From positions 62,001-126,000 of the forward strand of contig JAHDSQ010000003.1 of NCBI GenBank assembly GCA_018432615.1: a stretch of DNA of 64,000 nucleotides, in the 5' to 3' direction. Positions 8,601 through 17,884 of the stretch are shown here, in pieces; the first letter of the stretch is position 1; the number at the start of each line of letters is the position of its first letter. The DNA comes from Clostridia bacterium. Lineage in GTDB: Bacteria > Bacillota > Peptococcia > DRI-13 > SM3-B62. The position numbers and the translations under genes are program-made. Below the pieces are notes generated by a model. The model searched no databases. It had not been told where the DNA came from and saw only the letters and a program-made list of their open reading frames with translations.

Positions 8601-9178
8601 AAACCATCAATATTATTAAGGAAATAAAGGCAATAGTTGAATTGCCTAAGCCCTACTCTCAAATACCAAAACTCCCCAGTCTAATAAATGATTTTATTAA
8701 CAAGTTTGTCAAACTATTAGAAGAAGAGTGTAAGCCGATAAGGGATGTTATAGAAAACGACCGGCAAAAAGTTAAAGATGAATTGGATCTGTATGACTTC
8801 AGGGATGAATTGTATAGTAAATTCGATGATGAATTCAAAGACCTTCTAAAAAGGCTGGATTCTTCGCATAATTTCTATGAAGCCATTGCCATGAAAGAAG
8901 AATCTGATCGGCTGAAGATGCGTTGCTTTGAAGAAATAAAGAGAATAAGGGATCTTAGATCAAAAGAAAAGGCAGAGAAGGAGCAGCCAACGACCATTAA
9001 AGACGGTGAGAAAAAGGTTGAATACAAAATCAGAAGAACCGTTAATGTGAGTATCGCCAACATATTCCATGGAGCAAAGACCATTGAAACTGAAGAAGAC
9101 ATAGAAGAGCTTCTTGGCTATTTAAGAAAACAATTGAAAGAAGAATTAAAAGAAGACACCATACTAAAGCTAATCTAA
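5606..9178 (+). CDS. brxC: BREX protein BrxC, large P-loop ATPase
   Basis: Large (about 1,190 residue) ATPase of the BREX complex, distantly AAA+/ORC-like. Walker A is GFFGSGKS at residues 73-80 and Walker B is IFLVDEMGQ near residue 260; a sensor-like segment WVIVTSQQDIDSI follows. The C-terminal half is rich in charged helices (long coiled coil around residues 650-720 and 920-1150). Two starts are possible: ATG 5606 lies only three bases from GGGGAGG, while ATG 5615 has 12; both give the same domain content. Length matches type I BrxC. ATP-driven role in methylation and phage arrest is family knowledge. Confidence 0.95.
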   Translation: MKFMKLGKMFYKKIDRDIKGVIKIGQDDDANVYQELEEYVVTKELNRHFSIFFDSYKKSINTYTDKMGVWISGFFGSGKSHFLKILSYLLENKEVKNKHAVSYFDDKINDPMVLADIKASGDVSTDVILFNIDSKSDSDSKSSKELIVKVFNKVFNEMQGFCGSLPWLADLERQMVKEGSYEAFKARFSELAGSLWEDTREDFYFEEDNIVQALADTTKMSVEAARNWYHKAEENYSLSVEKFSNKVKEYIESKGKEHHVIFLVDEMGQYIGDDVGLMLNLQTVVEDLGTYCGGKAWVIVTSQQDIDSITRVRGNDFSKIQGRFNTRLSLSSANVDEVIKRRILHKNDVAKDTLKLLYSDKVAVLKNLITFSADTPEMKTFKNPEDFVEVYPFIPYQFRLLQSVFTAIRQHGASGKHLSEGERSLLSAFQEAAVKYMDKEVGVLVPFSSFYETIETFLDHNIHTVIMHAEDNTRLTPMDVEVLKVLFLIKWAKEMPKNMENIATLMVRHIDEDKVELKKKIEESLSRLIKETLIQKNGNEYIFLTHEEQDVNKEIQNIPIDLGEIILRIGEEIYTGIYSEKKFRYNPRYHFDFNKIIDDRLLSAQKNEIGVKVITPYFDAGVELSDNELKMMSARENNLIIKLPPDASFLEEMEDILKIQTYLKRKAGASATEAIEEIKARKSREVAERKDRVESLLLEALKEADFYANMQKIDIKSKNPVERINSGLKIIIDNIYNKLNYVTEFIENPKELYDLLLVEDAQIKLFDRDEDVPNRLAIEELTHYIERNTQRHIPITMKTVLELYSKPPYGWLPDDIRGLVIRLFKSQEIKMQLGSDYLNVSDKSLIQYITKKDYVDRLLIKKRTKTPEKYLHNAKLLSKEVFNYSSVPGDEDGLMKRFQELSNNELSKIRELLVRYENNNYPAKEVLDKGKELFEELTCIRDASVFYERLYEVKEELLDYEEKVFDVKKFFENQREQFDKAVKQLNVYEKNKTYVLDSETINIIKEIKAIVELPKPYSQIPKLPSLINDFINKFVKLLEEECKPIRDVIENDRQKVKDELDLYDFRDELYSKFDDEFKDLLKRLDSSHNFYEAIAMKEESDRLKMRCFEEIKRIRDLRSKEKAEKEQPTTIKDGEKKVEYKIRRTVNVSIANIFHGAKTIETEEDIEELLGYLRKQLKEELKEDTILKLI

Positions 9179-9195
9179 GCAGGGGAGGGAAAAGC

Positions 9196-12100
9196 GTGAA
9201 TAAATCGGCTATAAAAAATTTTGCCGTCAGAGCCAGAAGAAAGCTCATAGAAGAAGTAACCCATAAAGCCTATGAAATAGGGATAACCAAAGATAATATA
9301 AATAAAATAGAAACCTTTGAAGGCGGCTTTATAGTTAAGGGCAGGGAAAACGGTAAAGCCTTTAAGAAATATGAACTTAAACAGCGTGAGAGACTGGTCC
9401 AAAATATTAAAGACAAGGGGTTTGAGCAAGTTATAGAGGAAGTTGCCTATACCTGGTTTAACCGCTTTATTGCCCTGCGTTTTATGGAGGTAAATAATTA
9501 TCTTCCCACAGGGGTAAGAGTATTATCTTCAGAAGAAGAAGGGAAAACCGAACCGGATATTATTAAAGAAGCCCTCGACATCGACTTAGAAGTGGAGCAA
9601 GAAATTATCTTCAGATTGCAGGATAGTAATGATACGGAAGATCTGTATAAATACCTGTTGATTAGACAGTGTAATCAACTTGGTAAGATCATGCCGGCTG
9701 TATTTGAAGAAATTGCAGATTATACGGAACTGCTACTGCCGGATAAACTGTTGGCAGAAGGTTCTATTATCAGGGACTTAGTTGAGAGCATAGAGGAATA
9801 TGATTGGAAGATAGAATTGGATGAAAAGGAACAAAAACAGGAGACAGAAAAGGGAGAGCACGGTATAGAAATCATCGGTTGGCTCTATCAGTATTATATC
9901 TCTGAAAAACACAAGGAAATTGTAGGGATAAATAAAGAGATGATAAAAAAAGAAGATATACCTGCTGCTACTCAACTTTTCACACCTAAGTGGATTGTTA
10001 AATACATGGTAGAAAATTCGTTGGGAAGGTCTTGGTTAGAGTCTCACTCAAATGAAGAATTAAAGGCTCAGTGGAAGTATTACCTAGAAGAACCAGAACA
10101 AGAGCCTGAGGTGCAAAAACAACTGGATGAATTAAAGAACCCCAACTTGAATCCTGAAGAAATCAAAGTATTAGATCCTGCCATGGGTAGCGGTCATATT
10201 CTGGCCTATGCCTTTGATGTTCTTTATGAAATATATTTGAGTGCAGGTTACTCGGAAAGAGAAATTCCAACTCTTATATTAGAGAAAAACCTTTATGGCC
10301 TTGATATTGATGACCGGGCAGGCCAATTGGCATGTTTTGCGTTGCTCATGAAGGCAAGAAGTAAAAACAGGAGGATATTTAGAAACAGGCCAAGGTTGAA
10401 TCTCTGTTCCATTCAAGAAAGCAATGCTATTCCTAAAGAAGCCATAGAATATTTGGTTAACCCTAAAGAAGCAGAACTGTGGAAAGAAAAGCATAAAGAA
10501 GAAGCGAAGTATTTAATCGATGTTTTCCATGATGCTAAGGAATATGGCTCTATTCTTGAAGTGAAGGAAATAGATTTTGATGCTTTGGAAAGAAGGATAG
10601 AAGAGATTAGAAATGATAGCCCAGCAGATATTTTTGAATTGCAGCATAAGGAAGTTATATTGGAGAAGGTGTTTCCGCTGATTCAGCAGGCTAAGATAAT
10701 GAGTCAGGAGTACGACATAGTCGTAACTAATCCCCCTTATATGGGTAATAAATATATTAATAGTAAACTAAAGCGCTTTATAATAAATAATTACGAGGAC
10801 CATAAATCAGATTTATTCTCAGTATTTATAGCCCGTAATTGCAAATATGCAAAGGATAATGGGCAACTAGGCTTTATGACACCTTTTGTGTGGATGTTTA
10901 TTTCTTCGTATGAGAAAATGAGGCAGAAAATTATTAAAGAAAAGTCTGTTACAAGTTTAATTCAACTTGAATATTCGGGTTTTGCTGAAGCAACAGTTCC
11001 GATCTGTACATTTACGTTAAGAAACATTAGCACAGGTGAGAGTGGAGAATATGTTAGACTAACTGATTTCAAAGGACCTGACAATCAGTCAATAAAGACA
11101 TCAGAAGCAGTAGTAGATCCAAGTGTGGAATATAGATATACAACTAAGACATCTAATTTATCAATGATACCTGGAAGTCCGGTTGCTTATTGGGTTAAAA
11201 ATAATGTTATTAATACTTATATAAATGGTATGCCATTGGGTAAGATGGGATTGCCAAAAACAGGCATGACAACAGCAGATAATAGTAGATTTTTAAGACG
11301 GTGGTTTGAAGTCAATATAGAGAAAGTTAATTTTAACAGTAAAGATAAAGATGATGCAATAAACAGCAAGGCAAAATGGTTTCCATACAGTAAAGGTGGC
11401 GGCTTTAGAAGGTGGATGGGCTATGATGAATATTTAGTTAACTGGGAAAACGATGGCTTAGAAATAAAGCAAAATAAAGATAAAAATGGAAAGAAACTGG
11501 CATCAGTTAGAAGTGAAGATAAATACTTTAAGCCTTGTATAACTTGGTCTGCGGTTACATCGTGTAAATTTTCCTCAAGAATAGTTGATGCAGGTAGAAT
11601 TTTTGATTCAGGGGGATCATCAATTTTTTTAAACGACAATCTTTACTTTGTAGAAGGGTTTCTTAATACAAAGATAGCACAGATGTATTTATCTTTAAGT
11701 AACCCTACTTTAAACTATCAACCTAGGGATATAGCAAATATGCCTATAATTCACTCTGAAGTAAAGATGAAAGAGAAAGTAGAGTATTTGGTAAAACAAA
11801 ATTGCATAATATCTAAAATCGACTGGGATTCCTTTGAAACCTCATGGGATTTTAAAAAGCATCCATTAATCTCATATAGAATGGCTGGTGCCTATGCATG
11901 GGGAGATAACCTGCCTTCGTGCAGAATATCATCAGCCTTTAAAGCATGGGAACTATTCACAGACGGCCAATTCGATCAACTAAAAGCCAACGAAGAAGAA
12001 CTCAACCGTATTTTCATAGAAATATACGGACTTCAGGACGAACTCACCCCTGAAGTAGAGGATAAGGACATCACGATTAACAAAGCAGATCGGGAACGGG

Positions 12101-12900
12101 ATATTAAATCCTTTATTTCTTATGCAGTGGGTTGCATGTTTGGCCGATATTCTTTAGACGAAGACGGGCTAATCTACGCCGGCGGAGAATTCAGTGATAA
12201 ACTCAGGTTTAACAATGGCAAATGGCAGATTAACACCAAGGAGGGTTGGCAGCAATCCTCAATCAATATAGCAAAAGATAACATCATCCCTATTGCCGAC
12301 GGGGATTACTTTGAAGATGATATCCTTGAGCGATTCGTTGAGTTTGTTAAGGCATCCTTCGGTGAAGAGGCATTGGAAAAAAACTTAGGATACATTGCTG
12401 AAACCTTGGGTAAAAAGACTAATGAAACTTCTAGACAAGCCATCAGAAGATACTTCTTAAAAGACTTTTATAAAGACCATGTGAAAACATATAAGAAGCG
12501 GCCTATTTACTGGTTATTTGATAGCGGTAAGCAAAATGGGTTTAAAGCCCTTATCTATATGCACCGCTATGACCCCTATACCATAGCCAGGGTAAGAACT
12601 GATTATTTACACACGCTACAGAAAAAATATGAAGCACAAATCAATCATCTGGATATCATAATCGCCTCCGAAATCTCTGACAGGGAGAAGGTTGCGGCCA
12701 GAAAGAGGAAAGAAGTCATTCTAAAACAGATACAGGAATGCAGAGCCTATGACCAAGCCATAGCCCACGTAGCCAACCAAAAGGTAGAGATCGACTTGGA
12801 TGACGGCGTAGTAGTTAACTATGCAAATTTTCAAGGGATTGAAATACCGCAAGGAGAGGGTAAGAAGCCCTTAAAAGCAGATCTGCTAGCAAAGATATGA
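9196..12900 (+). CDS. pglX: BREX adenine-N6 DNA methyltransferase PglX
   Basis: The specificity and methylation subunit of BREX: it methylates one adenine in a non-palindromic site so that host DNA is marked as self. GTG start at 9196 after GGGGAGGG (6 bases). Segment TQLFTPKWIVKYMVENSLG (near residue 258) is followed by SAM-binding motif I DPAMGSGH at 327-334 and catalytic motif IV NPPY at 512-515, the arrangement of a gamma-class N6-adenine methyltransferase. The part after motif IV, about residues 515-880, is the likely target-recognition region; its base composition is lower in GC than the flanks. At 1,234 residues it has the usual PglX length. Intact frame, no phase-variable tract seen. 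Confidence 0.96.
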   Translation: MNKSAIKNFAVRARRKLIEEVTHKAYEIGITKDNINKIETFEGGFIVKGRENGKAFKKYELKQRERLVQNIKDKGFEQVIEEVAYTWFNRFIALRFMEVNNYLPTGVRVLSSEEEGKTEPDIIKEALDIDLEVEQEIIFRLQDSNDTEDLYKYLLIRQCNQLGKIMPAVFEEIADYTELLLPDKLLAEGSIIRDLVESIEEYDWKIELDEKEQKQETEKGEHGIEIIGWLYQYYISEKHKEIVGINKEMIKKEDIPAATQLFTPKWIVKYMVENSLGRSWLESHSNEELKAQWKYYLEEPEQEPEVQKQLDELKNPNLNPEEIKVLDPAMGSGHILAYAFDVLYEIYLSAGYSEREIPTLILEKNLYGLDIDDRAGQLACFALLMKARSKNRRIFRNRPRLNLCSIQESNAIPKEAIEYLVNPKEAELWKEKHKEEAKYLIDVFHDAKEYGSILEVKEIDFDALERRIEEIRNDSPADIFELQHKEVILEKVFPLIQQAKIMSQEYDIVVTNPPYMGNKYINSKLKRFIINNYEDHKSDLFSVFIARNCKYAKDNGQLGFMTPFVWMFISSYEKMRQKIIKEKSVTSLIQLEYSGFAEATVPICTFTLRNISTGESGEYVRLTDFKGPDNQSIKTSEAVVDPSVEYRYTTKTSNLSMIPGSPVAYWVKNNVINTYINGMPLGKMGLPKTGMTTADNSRFLRRWFEVNIEKVNFNSKDKDDAINSKAKWFPYSKGGGFRRWMGYDEYLVNWENDGLEIKQNKDKNGKKLASVRSEDKYFKPCITWSAVTSCKFSSRIVDAGRIFDSGGSSIFLNDNLYFVEGFLNTKIAQMYLSLSNPTLNYQPRDIANMPIIHSEVKMKEKVEYLVKQNCIISKIDWDSFETSWDFKKHPLISYRMAGAYAWGDNLPSCRISSAFKAWELFTDGQFDQLKANEEELNRIFIEIYGLQDELTPEVEDKDITINKADRERDIKSFISYAVGCMFGRYSLDEDGLIYAGGEFSDKLRFNNGKWQINTKEGWQQSSINIAKDNIIPIADGDYFEDDILERFVEFVKASFGEEALEKNLGYIAETLGKKTNETSRQAIRRYFLKDFYKDHVKTYKKRPIYWLFDSGKQNGFKALIYMHRYDPYTIARVRTDYLHTLQKKYEAQINHLDIIIASEISDREKVAARKRKEVILKQIQECRAYDQAIAHVANQKVEIDLDDGVVVNYANFQGIEIPQGEGKKPLKADLLAKI

Positions 12901-12915
12901 AGAGTGGTGACTATA

Positions 12916-15489
12916 ATGAATTTAGTGGAAGTAAAGAGAATCTTGGAAGAAAACTTCAATAAAGAACCTGCTGAAGGGAAAAAGAGGAATATAGTTTTCT
13001 GGTATGACGAAGAGGGGGAGTTTGTTGAAGACATTAATGAACTCAGCTTAGATAACGCCAAAACCCTGAAACTTACCGATAACAATGCCTTCTATATCAA
13101 GTATCAATTGGAAAAGAAAGATACAGAGTCTAATTATCTGATCTATTCCCCTCAAGGAAAGCCTTTGCCCCGTGACAACTGGATACTGGATATTCTCAAA
13201 TACAGCATGGAGTTTTCTACGGACAAGGCTGTTTTAATCATGCGGGATTTAGGAGCAAAAGATCCTTCGTTGAGGAATGTCTTTAAGAAGTATTTAAAAT
13301 TCTTTGGTAACAAAGAGCGGTACAAAAAGTTTGCTTCCTTTCATGTAGATAATTTCACCGAAGAGAAGGTTGATATAGCCGTTTTAGCTGCTTTGTGTAA
13401 ACTACCTGTGGCTGATTTTGAACAGGTTGTTAAAAAGGTTTTGCTTGGAGAAACAGAAAGAGAAAATAAGTACCTGGAAGCAATAAAAAACTTTGGCGAT
13501 ATCGACGCTTTCTGGAACCTGATTGAAAAAAGGTATGGTTATACTTATGAGGATAAGTCCTTAGAAAAGCTCGCTGTGATGCTTCTTACAACCCATTTGA
13601 GTTATAGTCTTGAAGAAAACCTGCCCAAAACATGGCAGGAATATGTGTCACCCAAAAAGTCCGATTGCATGGTTTTTGTCGACAATTTCATGAAACATGT
13701 TGTTGATAGGAGCGCGTTTAATGCTTTAGCGGATGAGGTAGAAAGAATATTAAATGTTAAAGGGTACTTGGATAAATGGGATATTGAGAAGTATCTTGAA
13801 TGCGATACCTTCAGGGCCTTCGATGAAAAAATAATAAATAAGTTAATGGACAACTTGTTGGAAGGTATTGGGGAGTTTGGCAAGTACCGCAGGATTATCA
13901 ATGACAGAAGGAAAAGACACTGGTTTGAGATATATCAAAATGTATATGAAGCCCTCTCCTATGCCTTGGAACTTCTTGAAATGGAAAAAAGAGTGGAAGA
14001 AGGCCTCAAAGGCCAGTCTGCCTTTGAATTGGTTGATATCTATGTTAAAGAATACTATCTTATGGACCAATTCTATAGAAAGTTTTATTTGTACTACGAC
14101 AAGGTTGAGAACAAAGAGCTTCTCTTTAAGTTAGGAGAAAGAATTGAAAATACATACACCCATTGGTATTTAAATGAACTCTCAGTCAAATGGTCGGCAG
14201 CAGTAGAGGAAGGAATGCTCGATAACTATCCTTTAACAAGTATTCATCAGCAAAAAGATTTTTATCGGGATTATATAGAATCGTTTGTGAGGAATGATGA
14301 GAGGGTCTTTGTAATTATCTCCGATGCTTTAAGATATGAGGCCGCGAAAGAGCTTATCGGCCTGATAAATAAAGAAGTAAGAGGAGTAACAGAGATAGAA
14401 TTCATGCAAGGGGTCGCTCCCTCAACCACCAAGTTTGGTATGGCAAGTCTCTTGCCACGAAAAACGATTACGGTTAACGAAAAAGCAGAAGTTATGATAG
14501 ATGGGATAAACACCCAGGGAACAGAAAATAGAGGAAAGATACTGGCAAATTACAGCAAAGATGCACTGGCAATTGGGTTTTTTGACATGATAGATATGAA
14601 AAGGCCGGAATATAAAGAAGTCTTTGAGGGCCGAAAACTAATCTATATCTATCACAACGCAATTGATGCCGTAGGGGATAAAGCCTTAACGGAAAGGGAG
14701 GTCTTTGAAGCTACAGAAAAGGCTTTTGAAGATCTGGTCCTTTTGGTTAAAAACCTTGTCAATCATGTAAGTGCCACAAACATTATGATTACAGCAGACC
14801 ACGGTTTTATTTATAGGCGGTCACCCTTAACCGAGGTTGACAAGATTTATAAGTGTGAGACAGAAGCTCTAGAAGCAGGAAGAAGGTATGTGCTCTCAGC
14901 AAACGAGAAAGAGTTACCTTATTCCCGGAAGGGGGAAGATACCTTATCTATTTCCATGAAGTATCTCTTAGGTAAGGAAACTAGCCTTATAGCCATTGTT
15001 CCTAAAGGAGTTATCCGTTATAAAATCCAGGGCTCAGGAGCCAACTATGTTCATGGCGGGGCATCTCTTCAGGAAGTCATCATACCCGTGATCAAGTTTA
15101 AAAATGTCCGTAAAAATGAGTATAAAGCCACCAAGGTTGAAGTAAAACTGACTAATATCTCCAGAAAAATAACAAACAGGATTACTTATCTTGAATTCTT
15201 CCAAACAGAACGGTCCGAAGACAAAAAGGTACCACTGAAGTTAAAACTATACTTTACAGATGAAGAGGGTAATCGTATATCCAACGAGAACATTATCATT
15301 GCTGACAGCAGGTCCAAAAAACCGCAGGAGCGTACTTATAGGGAGAAATTTACTTTAAAAGATATGGCTTATGACAAAACAAAAAAGTACTATTTGATTC
15401 TGGAGGACGAAGAAGAGCCTGTAGAAAAAATATATGAAAAAATCCCTTTCAACATTGATATGATTATCAGTGATGATTTCGGATTGTAA
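12916..15489 (+). CDS. pglZ: BREX protein PglZ, alkaline-phosphatase-superfamily protein
   Basis: Core BREX gene with an alkaline-phosphatase-like metal-binding domain. Landmarks: IVFWYDEEGEF near the N-terminus (typical PglZ opening), VFVIISDALRYEAAKEL (around residue 464; metal-binding Asp), GVAPSTTKFGMASLLP, IYHNAIDAVGDK, and ITADHGFIYRR (around residue 628; Asp-His metal ligands). A frame start at GTG 12904 exists but has no ribosome site; ATG 12916 has GTGGTG upstream and gives the family-typical N-terminus MNLVEVKRILEENFNKE, so I use it (857 residues). Biochemical role in BREX is not settled, although the metal site is conserved and required in studied systems. Confidence 0.94.
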   Translation: MNLVEVKRILEENFNKEPAEGKKRNIVFWYDEEGEFVEDINELSLDNAKTLKLTDNNAFYIKYQLEKKDTESNYLIYSPQGKPLPRDNWILDILKYSMEFSTDKAVLIMRDLGAKDPSLRNVFKKYLKFFGNKERYKKFASFHVDNFTEEKVDIAVLAALCKLPVADFEQVVKKVLLGETERENKYLEAIKNFGDIDAFWNLIEKRYGYTYEDKSLEKLAVMLLTTHLSYSLEENLPKTWQEYVSPKKSDCMVFVDNFMKHVVDRSAFNALADEVERILNVKGYLDKWDIEKYLECDTFRAFDEKIINKLMDNLLEGIGEFGKYRRIINDRRKRHWFEIYQNVYEALSYALELLEMEKRVEEGLKGQSAFELVDIYVKEYYLMDQFYRKFYLYYDKVENKELLFKLGERIENTYTHWYLNELSVKWSAAVEEGMLDNYPLTSIHQQKDFYRDYIESFVRNDERVFVIISDALRYEAAKELIGLINKEVRGVTEIEFMQGVAPSTTKFGMASLLPRKTITVNEKAEVMIDGINTQGTENRGKILANYSKDALAIGFFDMIDMKRPEYKEVFEGRKLIYIYHNAIDAVGDKALTEREVFEATEKAFEDLVLLVKNLVNHVSATNIMITADHGFIYRRSPLTEVDKIYKCETEALEAGRRYVLSANEKELPYSRKGEDTLSISMKYLLGKETSLIAIVPKGVIRYKIQGSGANYVHGGASLQEVIIPVIKFKNVRKNEYKATKVEVKLTNISRKITNRITYLEFFQTERSEDKKVPLKLKLYFTDEEGNRISNENIIIADSRSKKPQERTYREKFTLKDMAYDKTKKYYLILEDEEEPVEKIYEKIPFNIDMIISDDFGL

Positions 15490-15508
15490 ATAGGCAGGTG
15501 AAGAAAAG

Positions 15509-17551
15509 ATGGACGGGATAGGTAAGAGTTTAAATGAGAAATTAAATGAGCACTTTTCAGGCAGAGTTGTCAGGAAGGACTTAACTCAAAAAATCAAAGA
15601 AGGGGCAAATGTTCCGGTGTATGTGCTGGAATATTTGCTGGGTATGTATTGTGCCACCGATGACGAGGACTCCATTAATGATGGCGTAAAAAGAGTTAAA
15701 CAGATACTTTCCGACAATTTTGTGCGCCCTGATGAAGCCGAGAAGGTTAAATCAAAAATAAGAGAGCTGGGCCAATATACCGTCATTGATAAGCTGACGG
15801 TAAAACTTAATGAAAAAAAGGACGTCTATGAGGCCGAGTTTTCAAACCTGGGGCTAAAAGGTGTAGAGGTGGGAGCAAATTATGTTAAAGAGTTTGAAAA
15901 ACTACTTGCCGGTGGTATTTGGTGTATTTTAAAGATTCATTACTTCTATGACGAAGAAGTAAAAAACGCTAATCCTTTTATCATAGACAGTCTTAAACCG
16001 ATTCAAATGCCTAATTTGGATATGACAGAGATTTTTAACGGCAGAAAACATTTTACTAAAAATGAATGGATTGATATTCTCTTAAGATCTGTGGGTATGG
16101 AACCTACTCAACTGAAGGAGAAGGTTAAATGGCATCTAATCGCCCGTATGATTCCTTTGGTCGAAAACAACTATAATGTTTGTGAATTGGGGCCGCGGGG
16201 AACGGGCAAATCCCATATCTATAAAGAAATATCCCCCAACTCCATTTTAATATCGGGAGGACAGACTACCGTAGCCAATTTGTTTTACAATATGAGTACA
16301 CGCAAGATTGGTTTAGTCGGTTTATGGGATGTGGTGGCTTTTGACGAGGTGGCCGGCATTACTTTTAAAGACAAAGATGGAATTCAGATTATGAAGGACT
16401 ACATGGCCAGTGGTTCATTTGCCAGAGGTAAGGAGTTGAAAAATGCTTCGGCCTCAATGGTCTTTGTGGGTAACATTAATCAAAGTGTTGAAGTGTTGTT
16501 AAAGACATCTCATTTATTTGACCCCTTTCCTGAAGCAATGGCTTATGACTCTGCCTTCTTTGATAGGATGCACTGTTATATTCCAGGCTGGGAGATACCA
16601 AAATACAGGCCAGAATTTTTCACTAATGAATACGGTTTTATTACTGATTACATAGCAGAGTTCTTCAGGGAAATGAGAAAGCGGTCATTTACCGATGCAA
16701 TAGATAATTACTTTAGGTTAGGAAATAACCTTAATCAAAGGGATGTTATAGCAGTAAGGAAAACTGTTTCGGGACTTATTAAGCTCATTTATCCTAATGG
16801 AGAATTTGAAAGGGAAGACATCGAGGAAATACTGAGGTATGCCTTGGTTGCCAGAAGACGGGTAAAAGAGCAGTTGAAAAAAATTGGCGGCATGGAATTC
16901 TACGATGTTCATTTTTCCTATCTTGATAAAGAAACCTTTGAGGAAGAATTCGTATCTGTTCCGGAACAAGGCGGAGATAAGCTTATTCCTGAGGGTATGG
17001 GGAAACCAGGTCATGTCTATACCATCTCCCATGGGGACTCTGGAATGATTGGGGTATATAAGATTGAAACAGAGGTTGTTTCCGGGTCAGGAAAGTTTGA
17101 AAGGACAGGTTTAGGTTCAAGCAGGGATGCGAAGGAAAACATTAATACAGCCTTTAACTATTTCAAGGCTAATAAAAAGCATATCAGCGGCACAATTTCT
17201 CTTAATAACAATGACTTCTTAATGCACGTTCAGGATATGCAGGGGATTGGTATGACATCTGAATTGACTTTGTCAGCCTTTATTGCTTTATGCTCAGGGG
17301 CTTTAAAAAAGCCTGTCCAGAGCCAATTAGTAGTATTAGGCTCTATGAGCATCGGTGGTACTATAAATAAAGTTAGAGAATTAGCAGGTACCCTGCAGGT
17401 TTGCTTTGATGCCGGGGCAAAGCGGATCCTGCTTCCTATGGCCTCTGCCGTAGAAATAAATACAGTTCCGCCGGAGTTATTTGCTAAATTCCAGATATCA
17501 TTTTACCAAAGTCCTGAGGATGCGGTATTTAAAGCGTTGGGTGTAGTGTAA
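15509..17551 (+). CDS. brxL: BREX protein BrxL, AAA+ protein with Lon-like C-terminal domain
   Basis: Last gene of the type I BREX operon. N-terminal segment, then an AAA+ module with Walker A GPRGTGKS near residues 228-235 and acidic VVAFDEVAG as Walker B about 45 residues on, and a C-terminal fold resembling Lon protease (VVLGSMSIGGTINKVRELAG, then GAKRILLPMAS). By hand alignment to Lon the catalytic lysine position is not lysine here, which agrees with the view that BrxL is a DNA-stimulated ATPase (MCM-like ring) and not an active protease. SD AGGTGAAGA precedes the ATG. The downstream 180 bases hold no clear terminator, only AT-rich DNA, before yqzL. Confidence 0.94.
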   Translation: MDGIGKSLNEKLNEHFSGRVVRKDLTQKIKEGANVPVYVLEYLLGMYCATDDEDSINDGVKRVKQILSDNFVRPDEAEKVKSKIRELGQYTVIDKLTVKLNEKKDVYEAEFSNLGLKGVEVGANYVKEFEKLLAGGIWCILKIHYFYDEEVKNANPFIIDSLKPIQMPNLDMTEIFNGRKHFTKNEWIDILLRSVGMEPTQLKEKVKWHLIARMIPLVENNYNVCELGPRGTGKSHIYKEISPNSILISGGQTTVANLFYNMSTRKIGLVGLWDVVAFDEVAGITFKDKDGIQIMKDYMASGSFARGKELKNASASMVFVGNINQSVEVLLKTSHLFDPFPEAMAYDSAFFDRMHCYIPGWEIPKYRPEFFTNEYGFITDYIAEFFREMRKRSFTDAIDNYFRLGNNLNQRDVIAVRKTVSGLIKLIYPNGEFEREDIEEILRYALVARRRVKEQLKKIGGMEFYDVHFSYLDKETFEEEFVSVPEQGGDKLIPEGMGKPGHVYTISHGDSGMIGVYKIETEVVSGSGKFERTGLGSSRDAKENINTAFNYFKANKKHISGTISLNNNDFLMHVQDMQGIGMTSELTLSAFIALCSGALKKPVQSQLVVLGSMSIGGTINKVRELAGTLQVCFDAGAKRILLPMASAVEINTVPPELFAKFQISFYQSPEDAVFKALGVV

Positions 17552-17736
17552 GGTATGGGGTGATAGGTTATTTTTCTGGGTTTGGACTTTGATAACATTT
17601 GTTTTTTTACTTAAAACAGTTATAATTAAATAGTAAGGTGTGCTGTTGATGATGGTAAAAACACACCAGTATTGCGGATGAAACCTTGAGTAAGACTAAA
17701 AAAGCATTGATACTATTGTCAGAAAGGATAAGGCCT

Positions 17737-17880
17737 ATGCAAACTGGTAAGTTCTTCTGGAATTATTTTTTTGTAACCGGCAATATCGGTGCTTATCTTA
17801 TTTTCCGAGAAATTAATAAAACGAGTGTCATGATACCCAGTGATGTTTGCGGACTAAAGAAGAAGAAAAGGCTGGGGTAA
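17737..17880 (+). CDS. YqzL-like micro-protein upstream of recO
   Basis: A 47-residue product starting MQTGKFFWNYFFVTGNIGAY, matching the YqzL family (Trp-Asn/Lys-Tyr-Phe...TG.I.AYL pattern) that in bacilli sits directly before recO and is of the same length. The ATG at 17737 follows AAGGA by 8 bases; the frame can be read from a TTG at 17686 but that adds 17 residues not seen in the family. The basic tail (LKKKKRLG) is typical of small ribosome- or RNA-associated proteins, but function is unknown. Four bases separate it from recO. Confidence 0.75.
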   Translation: MQTGKFFWNYFFVTGNIGAYLIFREINKTSVMIPSDVCGLKKKKRLG

Positions 17881-17884
17881 GGAC

